A stretch of 64,000 bases of DNA from Orobanche coerulescens (Eukaryota; Streptophyta; Magnoliopsida; Lamiales; Orobanchaceae): positions 174,954,501 through 175,018,500 of the forward strand of contig CM065809.1 in assembly GCA_033398695.1 (NCBI GenBank). Direction: 5' to 3'. Both the position numbers and the translations under genes were made by a program. The notes below the pieces were generated by a model, which made no database searches, was not told the origin of the DNA, and saw nothing but the letters and a program-made list of their open reading frames with translations. This document shows positions 10,464 to 21,958 of this stretch, one piece after another. Position 1 is the stretch's first letter. Each line of letters starts with the position of its first letter.

Positions 10464-13400
10464 ATGGGGAAGACCGATACTCAACGACTGCCTGTTGTGC
10501 AGCAGTCTCATGGCAGTGGTGCATCTAGAACTTTCTTCGTGTACCGGGGATGTGCGATGGGTTTTTACAGATTGTCCAGCGTTAAATGCGCCGCCGTTTT
10601 GATACTCAGTTTAGCCGCTTTTCTTTCTGCCTTCTTCTGGGTACTTCCTATTCGATACAGACAAGCTGGGTTTGATGCTAAAGACTCCATCAAACTTAGC
10701 GGTAAATAATTGTTTCTATTTTTGCAATTCCCTAGTTTCATGTTTTCTTGTTTGATTGTGTTGGGGATTGCATGTTGTAGTTGCTGTGTAATTAGGTCTT
10801 TGTCTTGATGGAATTAGTCCCTTATATGGTGATGTGGGTTATCACAGAAACGAATATTAAATATTACTTCCGCACTTTATGTTTTCTGTATTTGTAGGTT
10901 CATGGTGGTGATATATTTGACTAATTCTAGTTTCCTTGGTAATCATGAGGCCTTATACTCTGTTTGGCGTTTGAAATCGAGCTCAGGACTTCAAAATATG
11001 AAATGCTTTGAATAATCTAGCCATACTTCAGATGATCTTTTTTGCTGATTTTAATATTAGAATAAGTTGAGTCATGTTCCATGATGTACATGATGATTTT
11101 ATAATATCAATCACGTAATGTGATAATGACTATAGCAATTATCTCGATTCATTACCATCTCATGATATTTTCCATGTACTTGGAAAAGCCTATGATGATT
11201 TTGATGGTTTTGGAATTTCATCTCTTTTCTCCTTCATATGAAGGTTGCGACAGGAAGCGCATCCGGCTTAAAACTTTGCCACTTTGTCTTTTGCATGAAT
11301 TGTAGTATTAACTAATTTTCGACAATTAATTGACATTATAATTTCCATGCCACCGACCCCAACATAGTTGGAATTAAGGTGCACTTGATGATGAATATTA
11401 GAATAAGTTAAGACTTTCAGACTGTGTGAATTCCCAAAAAAAAAGGTGGTTCTATGTTAGGTAACAACTGCCGAGCAACCACGGCGGCCATTTACATTAA
11501 TAGTTATTGTTTCTTGCCAGAGTATAGAGGTATGAGGACCGTGAGGTCATTCATTCATCTCGAGCAAATGAATAGAGTGTAGATAAGATGCATTATGATT
11601 TTGTTGGCTTTGCTTCCACTGATTCTGTAAAGTTATGAATGGACTATCGTGAATTCATTCATTTTCCCCATATGATATGCTATACTGAAGTTCTCAGAGC
11701 TTGGGCTATTCAATGATCTTGCTGTGACTGGCTATTCAATGTTCTTGCTGTGACTGAATCAATCAAATGCTAGATAGCTTTAATTGACACTATAATCTTC
11801 ATGTCACTGACCCGTCGTTGGGATTAAGGTGCAATTGATGATGATGGTTTTTCCTTTTATCTTTTTCCCCAAATAGTTGAATGATGTGTCTACTGACTGT
11901 TCTGTAGCATTATGTGCTATATTTTAAAACTCTTGTGCTTAAAACGCTGCATCACTTGTATGTAGTTTTTCTTAAATATTTGAGAAGGTGCTTAAAAAGG
12001 AGACAAATATATAAATAAAATAATAATGTTAGTTTAATCCCGGTATATCAGATCTTGATTATGTTTCTGAGTCATTAATCTGTTTCTTATTTCAGCCACA
12101 GTTCAATCAAAGTTCAAGCTTGAGAAACCGATTCAGGAGCTGGTACCATATGTTGCAAGACTAGAATATGACATCAATGGCGAGACAGGCGTCCCTTCTT
12201 CAAAGGTTGTCTTAAAGTTTGCACTTGACATATCACTTGCATTTTCTAGCTCGAGGCTTTAGGCTGAGCAGAAGTAAGACTGAATATATGGAGTGTAGGT
12301 TTAGCGAAAACAGTGATAGAGAGGCGGGGATGATCACATTTGATGGGAAAGTTATTCATGGATCCACTTTCTTTCGGTATCTTGGATCTATTATCCAAAA
12401 GGATGGAGAGCTAGATGGCGATGTGGCTCACAGAATAAAGGCAGGGTGGTTGAAGTGGAAGAGTGCCACAGGGGTTTTATGTGATACCGGCATGCCTCAT
12501 AGATTAAAGGGTAAATTTTACCGCACGGCAATTAGGCTGCTTGTTATATGGCACCGAGTGTTGGGTCAGAAACGAGGTCACGTTCAAAAGATGAATGTGG
12601 CAGAGATGCGTATGCTACGATGGATGTGTGGTCATACAAAAAAGGATCGGCTCAGAAATGAGGTGATCAGAGAGAAGGTAAGAGTTGCGTCTATAGAAGA
12701 CAAGATGATGGAGAATCGATTACGATGGTTTGGTCATGTGAGAAGAAGACCTATTGATGCCCCAGTGAGGAGGCTAGAAAGTTGGGGAGCAAGTAATGTT
12801 GTGAAAGGTAGAGGAAGACCCAAGAAAACTTGGATAAAGATGATTGAAAATGATATGCGGTTTCTTGGAATTGGAGAAAGTATGGCGATGGAGAGGCAAA
12901 TGTGGCGGGAAAGAATACGGATGGTGGATGGAGTCTGATTCTTTTTTTTTTTTTTTTTTTTTTTAATTCCTATTTTCTTTTATTTCATGTTATCTTTTTT
13001 TCTTTTTTTCTTTTTTTTTTTTCATTCATTCTCTTTTTTTATTTGCTTTTTTCTCTACTTTTTCCCTCTTTTTTCCCTTTATGTTATTTATGTAACGATT
13101 ATTGACGGTTTCAAAGTTTGATTCATGTTAGCCGACCCCAAATCATTTTGGGACTAAGGCTTAGATGTTGTTGTTGTTGTTGTAACTAAGACAGCAGATT
13201 GATAACACTATTTTCCTCAGGTTGCTGTGTTGTCCATGCACCAGGGAGACTTGCCTAAACGGACGGACGTGGTGTTTGGCTTCCTTCCCGACCCAGTCGA
13301 TAGCACAATAAATGTAGTGGCCTTGAGTTTGCTGAAATCATCCTTAATAGATCTTTTTCTTGAACAATACAACCTGACATTGACCTCTGCAATTTTTGGA

Positions 13401-16070
13401 GAGCCTTCTTCGTTTGAGATTTTGAAATTTCCTGGTGGGGTTACTATAATACCCGAGCAAGCTAATTTGATATCTCAGCCCCTCTTGAATTTCACTCTCA
13501 ATAGCTCCATTTATGGTATAAAGGAAAATCTCCTGGAGTTGAAGGATCAACTAAGATTGGGACTGCGTTTGATGCGCAATGAGGTAAATTTGTTTATATT
13601 TTAACTTCCTCCACAAGTCGGACAGTTTCAGGACTTCCTTAGAAGCCCTGGAAATTGCTAGAAAGTTTATGTATGTCATCTTAACTTAAGTGATGTGTCT
13701 GTTTGGGAAAATTAGTACTAGATGTTGGTTGTGTTGCAAAATAGTTGTTTGCTATAGGTGTTTAACCCAAACTAGTTGTTGATATAGTGAAATAAATAAA
13801 TAAAATGGTCCTCTAAAGCTAAATTTGGTAGCTTTTGTCGAACACTACTTCAAAGCTAGTTTTGTTAGCTTTTGTGAAACACTACTTCAAAAGCTAAAAA
13901 CTACCACCACCCCTACTTTGACAAACACTACAATTACTATTCAAGTAGTGTCTTGACTTGGTCAAAACGATAAAAGCTACTCCAAAAGCTGCTGCCAAAC
14001 GCGCCCAATAATAGCTTCAGTCTTGCTTCATCTGCCGTAGCAACCGGCTTATTCAAATTGATGTAGTTGCATGCATCTCTAAACAGACGTACTAAATGGT
14101 ACATTCTAATAGCAGATTTAGTTAATTCTTTATTTACTAACTTTTCCAAATTTGGGATTTTCTAACCTTCAACTGTAATTTATAATCATTTTTTTATTTT
14201 TTATTTTTTATTTTTATCATCTGCTTCTCTCTCCCTTGTCTCTCCCTCCCTCCCTCTATCTCTGCAGGTGGTGTACATACAGGTAACAAATAACCATGGC
14301 TCGACAAATGATCCCCCAGTTATAGTCGAAGCTTCAGTTGCATCTGATCTAGGAACAATATTACCCGATAGATTAATACAGCTGGCTCAGATAATTAGAC
14401 GGTCTCCTACTGAAAATCTCGGCCTCGATCATTCTGTTTTTGGAAAAGTTAAAGAAATCAGCTTGTCATCATTTCTAAATCATTCACTTCAAGCTCAAAC
14501 ACCAGCCCCAGTACCAGTACCAGCACCAACCCCAAGTTCTCCATCTCCATTTCCGTATTCTCCTCGATCATCACCACCTTGTTCTAACTGTTATACCTTT
14601 GAACCACCTAATGCAAGCCAGCCTTCTGCACCCAGGCCACATTGTAGTCCTACTAGTGCACCAGGCCCTTCTCCGTTTTCTCATCCTACCGAGCAAATGT
14701 CTCCTAATTTATCACCTCATACCTCTGCTGAATCACCTCAAGCAGTTTTTACGCCTCAAAGCCCATCAGGTGGTTCTCGGTTTTCTGGTGCTCCATATGG
14801 TTCTCAAGGTCCAGGTGGAAGGAGTGGTGAAGGTTTGATTTCTCCTCTGCAGGTTTCGTCGTCTTCTGTGAATACGGATTCATGTAAGTTGGTGTGTGGA
14901 AATATCTGTCGTGATGTTACAAACTGGATATAGATGATTTGCATAAGCTATTCTTCTTTGATATTATTCCTGTTATCAACGTATTCTACAAAATGGTTCT
15001 TATTTGATATGCAAATTACACCCGCTGGCCTTATTTATAAGCCAAACTAACCTATTTCACAATGATTAAGATAGGTTGGTAAGTGAGTTTAATATCTTGA
15101 TTTTATATAATAAATGAGTGAGAAGTACTAAAATACCCTTAATGATTACTCTCTTACATTGTCATTAATTTATTACTCCCTCCGACCCACTCTTCAAGAG
15201 GGTAAATTCGGAGCAGGATTTTCTCCCAATAGAAGAGACTCATTTCTACTTTTTTACATCTCATGCCCTTATGTAATTATGTGGTCCAAAATCTATTCTC
15301 AACTAGTAAGCAATGATATAATTGGAAAATATGGTAACGAGAAGCTTATTTTGTGTTTTGTACCTTGTACTCGATAAAAAAAAAAATTGTACATTCATCA
15401 ATTTAGTCTCTTCAATTGGGATAGGAGTGCTACTTCTATTTTTATTATTTCTGGATTTGGTGACTTTTGCTTATACTGAAGGCCACCAAAACATGCATCT
15501 TTTTTGCTTGTAAATAAGGCTGGAGGGAGCATATTATAACTACCAGATGAAGGAATCTTTCTAGGCTGCTCGAACACGAGCAAGGCCTACAGAGTCTTCA
15601 ACGAGAGGAAACTGATAATTTAGGAGTCGGTCCACGCAGTATTCGACGAGCCACACTATTGTGGTTTGTAAATATAATACCTTTTATCAAGCAAATATGA
15701 TTTGTTTGATTCTTTTTGTTTACAATTTCTCCAAATACTTTTGTCTGAATTGTTATATCATGCACCGAGTCCATGATGCAATATGGACCCGTGAGCAATA
15801 TACAAAGCATGTGTGGACGAATTGAAAGGGGTATATACAAAGCATGTGTGGACGAATTGAAAGGGGTATATGTCTCTTATCATGAACCAATGTCCATATA
15901 TAAATTGCCCCTCCTTGTGTTGTTGCAGAATGTAATGTACTCGTTGAGTTTGATTTGCATGTACTAACTGATTATATGCATTTGCAGCTTTCTTCGTAGC
16001 CACTTGGAAGGTTCGATGGTCCTACCTAAATGGACTAGTTACATCTATTTTCCTATTCTGGATATCCTAG
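10464..16070 (+). CDS. Proline-rich, single-pass membrane-anchored plant protein (possibly DUF7036), five exons
   Basis: Exons are 10464-10701, 12096-12205, 13221-13583, 14268-14883 and 15988-16070. Phases agree at every junction and the product is 469 residues. The start is the first in-frame ATG; an earlier ATG at 10450 is out of frame. A signal-anchor helix lies at about 42-62 after a short basic N-terminus. Residues 80-310 form the main domain, with several N-glycosylation sites (NLT, NFT, NSS), so it probably faces the lumen or outside. Residues 315-430 are Pro/Ser-rich. The last exon adds a Trp-rich hydrophobic tail (about 455-468). The final intron has a TACTAAC branch-point match 20 bases before its acceptor. 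The layout matches a conserved plant family I believe is DUF7036, of unknown function. Intron 2 is interrupted by a LINE. If exon 5 is skipped, translation ends at 14933. Confidence 0.8.
10702..12095 (+). other. Intron 1 of the proline-rich membrane protein gene
   Basis: 1394 bp, A/T-rich, with a GTAAATA donor and TTTCAG acceptor. It contains two loosely similar stretches around the phrase CTATTCAATG and TGATGATG near 11330-11400 and 11780-11850, an old partial duplication. Nothing coding is seen. Confidence 0.6.
12248..13183 (+). mobile_element. 5'-truncated RTE-type LINE in intron 2
   Basis: An open frame ending at 12938 carries the C-terminal part of a plant non-LTR reverse transcriptase: an ARGFRLSRSKTEYM start, RYLGS, RMLRWMCG, RLRWFGHVRRR and GRGRPKKTW. 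After the stop comes a long T-rich tract, then GCCGACCCCAAATC and a (TTG)n tail ending near 13183, the usual end of plant RTE elements. It is 5'-truncated, and no target duplication was identified. It lies in sense orientation in an intron that would otherwise be only about 80 bp. The surviving C-terminal frame has no stops, so it is not very old. Confidence 0.8.
13720..14010. repeat. MITE-like inverted-repeat segment in intron 3
   Basis: Contains opposed copies of AAGCTA..TTTGGTAGCTTTTG and CAAAAGCTAA/CCAAAAGCTGCTGCC and ends in CCAAACGCGCCC. This looks like a degraded DNA-transposon MITE. Terminal repeats and target duplication could not be fixed, so limits are approximate. Confidence 0.35.
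14884..15987 (+). other. Intron 4 of the proline-rich membrane protein gene
   Basis: 1104 bp between a GTAAGT donor and a TTTGCAG acceptor. It holds a fragment beginning TACTCCCTCCG at 15174, like the end of a Stowaway-type MITE, and a perfect 35-bp tandem doublet at 15799-15833 and 15834-15868. A perfect TACTAAC branch-point motif lies at 15962-15968. Confidence 0.65.
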
Positions 16071-17690
16071 ACGACACTTGACATCTAAAGCCCGAAAAAG
16101 TTTTGGTGAGTGATAAAGCCCAGAAGTTCTCAATGAGTTTGGAGGTCAAAGCTAAAAAAAACAATGGCGGGCCTCGGATAACGTGGGGATTTTTGTTAAA
16201 CTTGCAGTGTCGACGTTTTTATCCTTATGATCCGTGTGGGAATGACTGACTTGGTTTTCCACATAGAGAGGGTGGGGTGGGGTGGGGTGGGGGAGTCGCT
16301 TGCCACCTTGCAGGTTTTCTGAAGGAGCAAACTGTAAAGCGTACGGCTTCTTTCAGATCATCTGCAAGGAGGGATAAACGTAATGGAATGATAAATAGAA
16401 AAAAGAAAATAGTGGAAGTTTCACATATTTTTTGCAAATACATAAATTTATCTTTCGAGTATGCTGCCGCCTGCTTAATTAAGCTCTCTTTTTACGTCGG
16501 TCGTTAATTTCCTGCCAATATTACCACTGGGTCCCTGATTTTGTTTGCATTTTGTACAGCTTTTTAATGCTTCCATGTATTTTGAGGATTTCTATATTTT
16601 GATGCATTAGATTTTACAAAGGGTAAATGCTACCCTTACTGGCTGTGTCCTCGGGTATTCACACCATTGGACCATGCACCCATGCACCGATACCAACACG
16701 GGTGTGTGGATCCAACGGTGGGTACTAGTAGAGGTAGGAAGAAAACTATATTTTTTCACGTTTATTTCATCTATTTATTTAAGTTAATTACAAAACAAAC
16801 CTCCTAGATCTAGCCTAATTATAAAGATAAATAAACAAACATCCATCATCGTCGCTATTGATTGTACTTTAATTTCAACTATGTTTGAACCAGTATCATG
16901 AAAGGTTATAATGTTGATCAATCACCTAAATTTAGTTACCACGATAAATTCACGAAAAATAGGTAGCAAAATTTTACCTGAATGCCCTTCCCGTCACAAC
17001 TTTTATTCAGTACAACACACATGACCATAGTGAATATTTCAAACCGACACCATCTCATAATCTTCCATGTAATTGAAGAAAAATCTATGATGATGATAGT
17101 ATCATAGATTTTTCAACTACATGAAAATAGATTTTTCGGTTACATAAGAAATATTATGAAATGATGATAATTTAGAATAGTCGCGACAGAGTACATAATT
17201 TATATTATAAAATCAACGTGCTGTCCATAATTTTAAAAAAACCCATCAAATGAAGACTCCCTTAATTTTAGTATTTTACATTACATAACACGAGGAGTTT
17301 AATTAAAATTTTCACTTTATGAGATACTATGTTTTTATTTTCTTTTTGGTATATTTTTATAGGAAGATATTAATACATATAAAAGATTTTTACTATAATT
17401 ATCATAGAAGTTTTAATACGCTCGAGAACACAACCTTTTCTAATTTTGGCGCTTTTGCGATGGTTCGCTCGCGCAATGCCACTACACTCACTAGCTTTCC
17501 TTGTATGCGACTTGGGATTTGAGTGCTCAAAGAACCAACTAGGATTAAAAAAATTACAAGTTCTATTTTCATGTAATTTGCACACAAGTCTTGTGGACAT
17601 CAATCTATGCCAATCAGATGAAAATTTACAATTTTTTCAGAGGACCACACCATATTCTTGAAGATCAATTTGCTTTCCTTTTACTACTGA
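16071..17690. other. Convergent intergenic region, 3' flanks of two genes
   Basis: Holds the 3' untranslated region of the plus-strand gene on the left and that of the minus-strand rhomboid gene on the right. A/T-rich from about 16740. No coding feature is supported. A segment at 16640-16735 has facing CACCATTGGA and TCCAACGGTGGG motifs, suggesting a small inverted-repeat element without clear limits. Confidence 0.5.
16266..16294 (+). other. G-quadruplex-type G tract in a 3' UTR
   Basis: GGGTGGGGTGGGGTGGGG followed by TGGGGG gives five G runs with single-T loops on the sense strand, about 200 bases after the stop codon of the proline-rich membrane protein gene. If it is within the transcript it could fold as a very stable RNA quadruplex. 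Confidence 0.6.
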
Positions 17691-20600
17691 TTACTTGGAT
17701 TTGGGGCATCTCTTGATAAGAGAGAAAATGGGGGCCTTGTCTGTAAATATTTTTCTACCGTGGGAAACCGACTCAAACTGCCATGCTGGCCCAAGAAGCC
17801 AGGAAACTGCAGCTCCACCTATCAGCCCTCCAACCTGAATTTTCATTTTATATTATGGCATATGGAAAAAATATCATATAGGATTCGGTATGAGAATACG
17901 TACAATCGATATACAAATTTCATTGTTAAGTAAAAAAGTAACCTTGAGGTTTGGCCTAATTATATATGAAAAACCCATTACATAAGTTCGGCTAACTTCC
18001 ATAATGATAAAGTTAACTTTGGAGATTTTATTTGGTCTTATATTACCCCTTTCGAAAGCAAAAAACGCTTTAAAACCCTCACTTTCGCGATTATAAATGT
18101 TACAGTTAGCGCCTCAGTTTTCTAAGACCAAATCAAACCTCAGGGGTATTTTTGTAAGTTAGCTGATTTTTTTTGTTGGTAATTAGGTCAAATCTCAATG
18201 GCACTTTTGTAATAATCCCAACATTTCATCGTCAGAAACACGAAAATAAAGTGTTTTCCCAAACGATCAAGACAAACAATCAAGGCAATTTACATCATGG
18301 ACCCGTGCCCATGATGCATTACGGACCCCCTAATGACATGAATAACTCAGGTAACAATTCTACGATCAACTTACATGTCCCCAATTGTTGACGCCTTGAG
18401 ATAGCATCCCAATAGTCTGCATAAGAGAGTTCTCCATTTTCATTAGCCAAGAATTTACGAAGTGGAAATAAGATTTTAGCAAGACTTCTACACTCTATGA
18501 AAATCCAACAATATCAGAATGAGACACAATTGCCATTGGTTGAAAGAGTCGAATGCATTCATTTTGAACTTCGAGCACTGGAACAAAACAAAAAAAAAAG
18601 ATTCGCATACCATGTTTAGAACAATCACTTGAGCTATGTGTTTCAGATCACCCTCAGTTCCTTTGACTATTCCCCTGTGCCTCAAGATAAACATAGCATA
18701 CGATCCCACCTAATCATGCCACCAATTTAACCAATTAAAAAATAACATTGGTGCTAGAAAACGCAGCGGCTATTCTAAAGTCTAAACTCGGGGCATAGCA
18801 AACAAAATGAAGCTTCGAATAAGTTTGCATGCCCGACAAGTTGTGCACTATCAGGAAAAGCTGTTTTTCTTTTTAAAAAGAAAAAAAAAAGGATTACCAA
18901 TCCAAAAATAGCTCCTGATGCACCAATTGCTGGTGCTTTGCAGAACCAATAACTCATTGCCGAACCTGATGCACGGAAAGGGAAACGATTAAAAACAAAA
19001 GGAATTATCTATCGGGAATTATCAACTGTAGTGGGCTGCTGGCTGTTACTTGTAACTGCAGAGGCGATGTACATTGTTAGATATCTCCTAGGACCACAGA
19101 TATTCTCAATAGTAGGACCGACAGAGTTCAAAGAATAGCAATTGATCTGAAAAGAGAACACAACTCTTCACTGTCAACCATTGACCAAAACAAAAAGCAT
19201 GACTTTTAAATATAAAAATCGAATCAAACCAGCAGATGCCCAATATTTGCGTGCAAAAAGGACGATGTAGCTAGCCTCCACAGCTCCCCTTTACTAATAA
19301 GACCATTTATCTGCAAAGATAGTAAGGGAAACAAACATGTATAGTAAACAAAAATTCATCATACAACTAATAATCCGACACATGAACGAGGAACTAAAAA
19401 GTTAGACCTTGGCTCCCCAGTACAAGAGCTTGCCATCTGAGACTTTTTGTGCTATAAAGACTCTGCATATAGATTTCAGAAAATACCTTTATCTATTTGA
19501 GAAGAGTGATTTTCTTGTAAATCACTTTTTCAACGCTTATACCTTCTTTTATATAAGTACGAAAACTACATTTGATATTTCGCCTAATTAAAAAATAATA
19601 ATGAGAAATAACTTGGAAGTTACAAAAATCACACTTGAGAATTTCATCCGTCTCACATTTTGCACCTGCCGTTAGTCAAGCTAATGGAATTGCCGACATT
19701 ATCAAATATTTCTACAATCACGTCACTCAACTTTCCCAAATATTGCAAATAATCTAAACTTTGTTTTACATCTATGATTACAAATAATCAGACGAAAAGT
19801 TGGGTCCATTTGTAATTTATGAAAGCTGAGGGGGACGTGATTGTAATTTTGTCTGGTCAACTAACGGTTGGACAAATTGTAAAATGGAATCAAACCTCAA
19901 GTTAGTTCTTTTAATTTTCAAAGTTAGCTGTGTTTGTTTTAAAACTACCCCAAATCTTAGGGGTACTTTTTGGAATTCACCATATTATTTTATTTTATTA
20001 TTATTACTTTTCCTTTTTCTTTTGCTGGGGGGAGGGAAGTGGGGTGGGGGTGGGGGGGGGGGTGGGGGGATAGTGGTATGACTGACAAAAGTAGCATCAT
20101 ATTTCACTAATGCGTTGCTTATCCATAAGTATGAGGTAGTGATACTCACAAGACATTAGCAGCAAGAAGGATATTGGTCCATTGCCTTCCATCGAATAAG
20201 TTACTCCTAGAAGTCCTTGACTGTGGATTTCCAAAATATTTTTTACTCCCACTTTTATCTCCACCGAAGAAACCTAAGCCCATCAAAGTAGCGGGGGAAG
20301 CATTGAGCGACCATTGCAAAAGATTAAGACCTGTATATTGCATAGTCCTTTCACGACACAAATCCTTCAACTGAGGCACATCACCGAGGTCACAAATACG
20401 CTGTACAAGAAAGGAAACAACGATAACCGCATTTAAAAGATTCTAACGATCATTGCAAATCAAACATAGCATTTATTGCATGATTTATTCAATTACTGTG
20501 CTCGGAGATGTAAACCCATTATCACTCATAAGCATTAGCAGCCAAGGATGAGTCCCTGAGGGTTCTCGATTTGTTCAAAACAGAAAAGAAAGACGGATAA

Positions 20601-20933
20601 ACCATCTTTAGTTACGATTAGAAGATTAAAAAGTAAAAAATCGTTAGCTCTCACAAGATCAAATTCCCAATCGTTTTTATTGATAAACAAATTCTGCCAT
20701 CGTCTTCAATTCCTTTATTCTATGTTTCAGAATAGAAAGAGTTTTTAGTAATACAGCCAAACATAATCTGTCATCAACTTCAAATCATGAAATTCTGGGA
20801 AACCATAAATCGCTAAACCTCCCTCCCTCCCTCCCTCTAAAATACAGAAAGGGCTAAACTATCTTAAAGCACATACGCCTACTAAACTTCATCCATGTCG
20901 AGTTTATGAAATTGCAACCAACACCAAATCCCT

Positions 20934-20967
<34 letters not shown>

Positions 20968-21319
20968 AAAATACAGAAAGGGCTAAACTATCTTAAAGCA
21001 CATATGCCTACTTCATCCATGTCGACTTTACCAAATTGCAAACAACACCAAATTACACGCAACTGTACAAGCGTTATTCACGTTTCATAGTAGTTGAGCA
21101 ACGGAAAATGGGGATTCTTCCTGTGCGTTGATGATGCCCTAAACCTTTTACCTTGAAATAGGAGTGGAGAAGGAAATCCAGACGGAAGCGGCGGCGGAGG
21201 GCCTCGCTGAGGCGGAGGACGACGGCGGCGGTTGTGGCGAAGTGGCTGGGTTGTGTGTGCCCACCTCCAAATATGGGGATCGGGTATTTGGGATTGGGTG
21301 ACATTGGTGAACCCATCAT
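17691..21319 (-). CDS. Plastid-type rhomboid intramembrane serine protease, nine exons
   Basis: Exons on the minus strand: 21319-21152, 20400-20150, 19462-19408, 19310-19230, 19146-19050, 18965-18898, 18709-18611, 18416-18375 and 17834-17691. All junctions have GT..AG borders and matching phases, giving 334 residues. Rhomboid signatures are present: an HxxxN pair on the second core helix (H183, N187), the catalytic serine in GASGA (S234), and the catalytic histidine in NWGHVGG (H287). Rhomboids cleave membrane helices with this Ser-His dyad. The first 100 or so residues are Arg/Ser-rich and low in acidic residues, consistent with a plastid transit peptide. The C-terminal sequence after GPAW and the short exons resemble the RBL10/RBL11 plastid group, which acts at the chloroplast envelope. 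Which of the two it corresponds to is not decided. Introns 2 and 8 contain MITE-like segments and intron 1 a tandem duplication. Confidence 0.9.
17937..18207. repeat. MITE-like inverted-repeat segment in rhomboid intron 8
   Basis: Begins AACCTTGAGGTTTGGCCTAA and ends with TTAGGTCAAATCTCAATGGC, which pair imperfectly as inverted termini. Internally CCTCAGGGGTATTTTTGTAA mirrors the left side. No exact target duplication was found, so limits are approximate. Confidence 0.45.
19590..19980. repeat. MITE-like segment in rhomboid intron 2
   Basis: Paired stretches such as AAGTTACAAAAATCACACTT on the left and CTTAGGGGTACTTTTTGG on the right, with internal inverted motifs (CAATCACGT and ACGTGATTG), suggest a degraded inverted-repeat element of the same general style as the one in intron 8. 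Family and exact limits are unresolved. Confidence 0.4.
20025..20070 (+). repeat. Poly-G-rich tract in rhomboid intron 2
   Basis: Long runs of G broken by single T or A, so C-rich in the sense of the minus-strand gene. It could form a DNA quadruplex. Such tracts are also prone to length variation and assembly error. Confidence 0.7.
20837..21055. repeat. Tandem duplication with CT microsatellite in rhomboid intron 1
   Basis: A segment starting CTAAAATACAGAAAGGGCTA occurs at 20837 and again at 20966, offset 129 bases, with several substitutions. The copies are separated by CCTCC and (CT)n tracts (about 20930-20968). Confidence 0.8.
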
Positions 21320-21784
21320 TCTCGTTTGCTCCTCAGATTTGATATTACTCGGTGCCAGAATAATGACTCAACCAGGATAGAACTTTTCTTCAACTGTTCT
21401 TGATCATCTGTTCCTTTTCTGCTCATTTAAAATACGATACATGAAAAATACTGCACGAAGAAATGGTTTCTTGAAAGAAGAGAAGTGAATTTTGGGATTA
21501 GGATATATAGGAGTAGAATATTCCATTAGTGTAATTACGTTTTTTTTTTTTTGGTAATTTTTTTTTTTAATTTTCACTATAAATTTATGAAAAAAAAATT
21601 AATTATGAATTTATCAGAAATATAATTTTCAAAATATTGTGATATATAATTTTTATAGTTATAGAATTATAAATAATCATAGTTAAAGTGTTGTTAGTTT
21701 GATCAGAAAAAAACTAAATACGCCATCAGTAATGAGACGGAGGGAGTATAAAATACTTTGTGTTTAGTTAAATTAAAAGTCTAT
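21320..21784. other. Upstream region of the rhomboid gene
   Basis: Presumed promoter and 5' untranslated region of the minus-strand rhomboid gene, followed by A/T-rich sequence. A GAGACGGAGGGAGTA motif at 21735-21749 looks like one end of a Stowaway-type MITE. Its partner end is not seen. Confidence 0.45.
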
Positions 21785-21958
21785 TGTCAAAGGAATAATA
21801 CACATTGTGTGCCTAAGTCTGTTAGTTTATGGGCTTTCCTAGATAGGATTTGGCTGAGGCCTGTTTGTATGTACTTCACCCTATTTAAGGGATCTCATTG
21901 ATGGAATAATACAACACTTTGCCCTACTTTCTTGTCTTATGTTATTTTCCCTTCAACA
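21785..21958 (+). repeat. Copia 5' LTR
   Basis: TGTCAAAGG..CTTCAACA. Contains a CTATTTAAG TATA-like box and AATAATAC repeats. The internal region starts with CGTTATCAGCACG, the place where a primer-binding site is expected, though it does not match Met tRNA in the usual way. Confidence 0.9.

Noticed and set aside
12902..13105. Phe-rich open frame
   Set aside because: Product of the T-rich tail region of the RTE LINE.
16640..16735. Third copy of the 145-bp Mutator-type MITE
   Set aside because: Shares the facing TTGGA..TCCAACGGTGGG layout but neither the ends nor a 9-bp duplication match.
20146..20379. Separate small gene on the minus strand
   Set aside because: It is exon 2 of the rhomboid gene, with acceptor at 20401-20402 and GTGAGT donor after 20150.
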